DNA of 43,294 nt from Planctomycetaceae bacterium (GTDB taxonomy: Bacteria > Planctomycetota > Planctomycetia > Planctomycetales > Planctomycetaceae), in contig JAGQQG010000053.1 of the NCBI GenBank assembly GCA_020426325.1, positions 1 through 43,294 of the forward strand, written 5' to 3'. How positions within the stretch are numbered: the stretch's first letter is position 1; each line of letters begins with the position of its first letter. Positions 42,981-43,294 of the stretch are shown in pieces. Both the position numbers and the translations under genes were made by a program. The notes beneath the pieces were generated by a model. The model saw nothing but the letters and a program-made list of their open reading frames with translations, did no database searches and was not told where the DNA came from.

Positions 42981-43294
42981 ACGGAGCAGGGAAAAGCGAA
43001 GTAACGACTGTCTCGGAATGCAAATTTTCTGAATGAGTTACTCAAGGGGAGGCTGAATAAGAGAAGAGCCAGTTCAGCAGGGTGCGTGGCCGTTGATTGA
43101 CGGTGAAATTGAATCTCGTGATCCACAACTCTCAACGTTGGACTCTGAACCTCCTTGGAACGCACCACCGCAATCATCTCTATCCGTAACGGGCCTTTCT
43201 GCGGTAGGATATACTCAAGCTCATCAGCGGTGAATGATCACCGGGCAGCAAGGGAGTGCCGGGTGCCATGGAACGCCGTTAACCCTTTATTGTG
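42981..43294. other. Right-end region without a supported gene
   Basis: The last 314 bases contain no frame I can support. A TATACT hexamer at 43210-43215 resembles a -10 box for a gene starting beyond the window, but a matching -35 is not clear. The stretch AGTGCCGGGTGCCATGG near 43255 looks like repeat-type sequence, without a second copy here. Confidence 0.4.

Noticed and set aside
43225-43294. tRNA-like or repeat structure at the right edge
   Set aside because: No cloverleaf could be folded from it, and the repeat-looking string has no second copy in the window.

Overview
The window reads as chromosomal DNA of a planctomycete, most likely order Planctomycetales (inference). The signs are a secreted protein with the LExLExR-type N-terminal motif, a PEP-CTERM protein, giant PQQ-like propeller proteins, an NPCBM-domain protein next to a prenyltransferase-like repeat protein, a sigma factor with extra N-terminal helix-turn-helix modules, many convergent or divergent single genes, and REP/RAYT-type repeats. 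No rRNA, tRNA, CRISPR array or complete insertion sequence was found.

Layout. 1-1599 (-): 5' part of a secreted lipase-like protein that runs off the left edge. 1904-3961 (-): an SMI1/KNR4-like protein and an S41 protease lipoprotein. 3962-4885: a repeat island with palindromic REP-like units, a relic of a REP-associated transposase (RAYT) and a small membrane ORF framed by inverted repeats. 4886-9911 (-): a 1.3-kb-codon propeller/methyltransferase-fold/malectin-like protein and a quinone oxidoreductase-like enzyme. 10100-13617 (+): alpha-glucan phosphorylase and a HEAT-repeat protein. 13532-15277 (-): a small membrane protein and a DUF368 polyprenyl-phosphate transporter. 15382-17120 (+): a zinc-ribbon protein and a VWA protein. 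17145-18089 (-): PEP-CTERM protein. 18330-27829 (-): a long co-directional block running from a sigma-70 factor through a membrane MutS-like ATPase, an SDR enzyme, an RND exporter and TruA to a GT4 glycosyltransferase. 28199-29589 (-): purQ and a CopD-like membrane protein. 29934-32708 (+): a small lipoprotein, a prenyltransferase-like repeat protein and an NPCBM protein. 32720-33166 (-): FHA protein. 33695-38718 (+): ExeA-like ATPase, glgB and a LysM protein. 38719-41228 (-): a DUF5989-SxtJ-carbamoyltransferase module. 41405-41529: a second type of inverted-repeat element. 41669-42980 (+): YjbQ-family protein and an unrecognised protein.

How the genes connect. Glycogen turnover is represented by both the phosphorylase and the branching enzyme, 23 kb apart. 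Cell-envelope functions are numerous: DUF368 lipid-carrier recycling, RND exporter, LysM, PEP-CTERM, lipoproteins, GT4. The clearest conserved but poorly understood modules are the carbamoyltransferase-SxtJ-DUF5989 operon, the sigma factor with three added HTH modules, the membrane-embedded MutS-like ATPase, and the propeller protein with a methyltransferase-like insert. Functional statements come from reading motifs and family knowledge; no database search was run.
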